48,593 nt of DNA from positions 1 to 48,593 of the forward strand of contig JAAWSG010000012.1 in the NCBI GenBank assembly GCA_022801435.1. Direction: 5' to 3'. The notes beneath the pieces were generated by a model. The model was not told where the DNA came from and made no database searches. It worked only from the letters and a program-made list of their open reading frames with translations. Shown one piece after another: positions 46,674 through 48,593 of this stretch. The position numbers and the translations under genes were made by a program. Every line of letters begins with the position of its first letter. The first letter of the stretch is position 1. This stretch comes from Lawsonibacter sp. (GTDB taxonomy: Bacteria > Bacillota > Clostridia > Oscillospirales > Oscillospiraceae).

Positions 46674-47531
46674 ATGGATCTCTGCAATATCAATCAGATC
46701 AAGGGGCTGCTGGGACGGCACGGCTTCCGTTTTTCCAAATCCATGGGCCAGAATTTTCTGGTGGCGGACTGGGTCCCCCAGGACATCGCCGCCGCCTCGG
46801 GCGCGGGACCGGGGGTGGGGGTGCTGGAGGTGGGTCCCGGCATCGGCCCCCTCACCCGGGAGCTGTCCCGGCGGGCGGAGCGGGTGGTCTCGGTGGAGCT
46901 GGACCGGGCCCTGCTGCCCATTTTGGAGGAAACTCTGGCGGACTGCCCCAACGTCCAGGTGGTCCCGGGGGACATCCTGCGCACGGATATCCCGGCCCTG
47001 ATGGAGGAGCGGCTTGCGGGCATGACTCCCATCGCCTGCGCCAACCTGCCCTACAACATCACCACCCCCGCCATCACCGCCCTGGTGGAGGCGGGCTGCT
47101 TCGCCTGCATCACGGTGATGATCCAGCGGGAGGTGGCCCGCCGCATCTGCGCCGCTCCCGGCTCGGGGGACTACGGGGCCTTTTCTGTATACTGCCAGTA
47201 TTATACCAATCCGGAAATACTCTTTGAGGTGGAACCGGCGTGCTTTCTGCCCCCGCCCAAGGTGACCTCCGCCGTGGTGCGCCTGGTCCCCCGCCCAGCC
47301 TGGCCAGAGGTGGACGATCCGGCGCACTTCTTCCGGGTGGTCCGCGCCGCCTTTGCCCAGCGGCGCAAGACCCTGCTCAACAGTCTGGCCGCCAGCCTGG
47401 AGGGGGCCCCGGACAGGACCCGGCTCGCCCAGGCCATTGAAGGGTGCGGACTGCCCGCCGGCATCCGGGGGGAGCGGCTGTCCATTCCTCAATTTGCCCA
47501 ACTCTCCCAGGCCCTGCGCGGGCTGGATTGA
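46674..47531 (+). CDS. rsmA: 16S rRNA (adenine1518-N6/adenine1519-N6)-dimethyltransferase RsmA
   Basis: RsmA (KsgA) dimethylates two adjacent adenines in helix 45 of 16S rRNA during 30S maturation, using S-adenosylmethionine. The 285-residue product shows SMGQNFLV, the SAM motif LEVGPGIGPLTRELSRRAERVVSVELD (about residues 49-75), the target-adenine motif ANLPYNITTPAI (about 123-134), MIQREVARRICAAPGSGDYGAFSV and VEPACFLPPPKVTSAVVRL. The length is standard. It has its own consensus promoter 77 bases upstream and AGGGGG close to ATG. Mutational loss of this enzyme gives kasugamycin resistance in other bacteria. Confidence 0.97.
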   Translation: MDLCNINQIKGLLGRHGFRFSKSMGQNFLVADWVPQDIAAASGAGPGVGVLEVGPGIGPLTRELSRRAERVVSVELDRALLPILEETLADCPNVQVVPGDILRTDIPALMEERLAGMTPIACANLPYNITTPAITALVEAGCFACITVMIQREVARRICAAPGSGDYGAFSVYCQYYTNPEILFEVEPACFLPPPKVTSAVVRLVPRPAWPEVDDPAHFFRVVRAAFAQRRKTLLNSLAASLEGAPDRTRLAQAIEGCGLPAGIRGERLSIPQFAQLSQALRGLD

Positions 47532-47541
47532 GCCTTTTGCA

Positions 47542-47616
47542 CATTCCGCTATTTTTCAGTGGGTTCTCTCTTGCCAAGCCCTGAAAAATGGGGTAAAATA
47601 AGGCCAGAGCGGAATG
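47542..47616. repeat. Two nested inverted repeats around the pckA promoter
   Basis: CATTCCGCT (47542-47550) is matched by AGCGGAATG (47608-47616), and ATTTTTCAG (47551-47559) by CTGAAAAAT (47581-47589), all perfect 9-mers. The -35/-10 of pckA lie between and within them. They could be operator sites or a DNA hairpin; the inner pair could also fold in any readthrough RNA from rsmA. Confidence 0.55.
47571..47599 (+). promoter_or_regulatory. Sigma-A promoter of pckA
   Basis: TTGCCA (47571-47576), 17 bases, TAAAAT (47594-47599), 63 bases before the ATG with GAGGAGGA upstream. Confidence 0.75.
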
Positions 47617-47662
47617 GATGTCCACTTTTACCATTCTTTATTATAAGAGGAGGAACTTAGCG

Positions 47663-48593
<931 letters not shown>

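Overview
The window is GC-rich DNA with short intergenic gaps, strong AGGAGG-type ribosome binding sites and canonical TTGACA/TATAAT promoters. SecA carries a C-terminal zinc motif, and a tandem glycine riboswitch, an ATP-type PEP carboxykinase, rubrerythrin and a sigma-54 activator are present. Together these suggest an anaerobic, amino-acid-fermenting Clostridia member, most likely an Oscillospiraceae-type gut bacterium (inference). I see no tRNA or rRNA gene, CRISPR array, insertion sequence or prophage. The genes appear intact apart from the two truncated by the window ends (rpmE and pckA).

Layout. 1-3.5 kb: end of rpmE, a flavin reductase-like gene, a small XRE regulator, hflX and two GNAT acetyltransferases. 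3.5-3.9 kb: a compact non-coding region with two convergent promoters, a 27-residue ORF and matching inverted blocks, laid out like a type I toxin-antitoxin module. 3.9-5.7 kb: a sodium:alanine/glycine symporter behind a tandem glycine riboswitch. 5.8-8.7 kb: secA. 8.7-17 kb: small regulators, a KdpDE-like two-component pair without a pump, a MATE exporter, a ribbon-helix-helix gene with candidate operators and a Ca-type P-type ATPase.

17-30 kb: a sigma-54 activator (reverse strand, followed by a CsaA-like tRNA-binding protein) faces a near-perfect -24/-12 promoter. This drives an eight-gene operon: SDR, GcvPA-like, GcvPB-like, AcoX-type NAD-kinase-like, SDR, YtcJ-type amidohydrolase and two NhaC-family transporters, closed by a terminator. 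GcvH, GcvT and lipoamide dehydrogenase are absent, so it looks like an uncharacterised inducible catabolic pathway rather than glycine cleavage.

30-41.3 kb: a class I fumarase/tartrate dehydratase pair split by an unrelated gene, followed by a same-strand run of unusual proteins: a possible propeller protein, three tandem paralogues, a DUF4261-like protein and two proteins sharing a TPR head with different tails, one of them SUFU-like plus DUF2185/Imm33-like. This resembles a poly-immunity island without a visible toxin. 41.3-48.6 kb: rubrerythrin, an SsuABC/ThiXYZ-type ABC importer, a two-component system, rsmA and the start of pckA.

The two strongest candidates for something undescribed are the convergent small-RNA/peptide module at 3504-3808 and the sigma-54 operon at 19304-30044.
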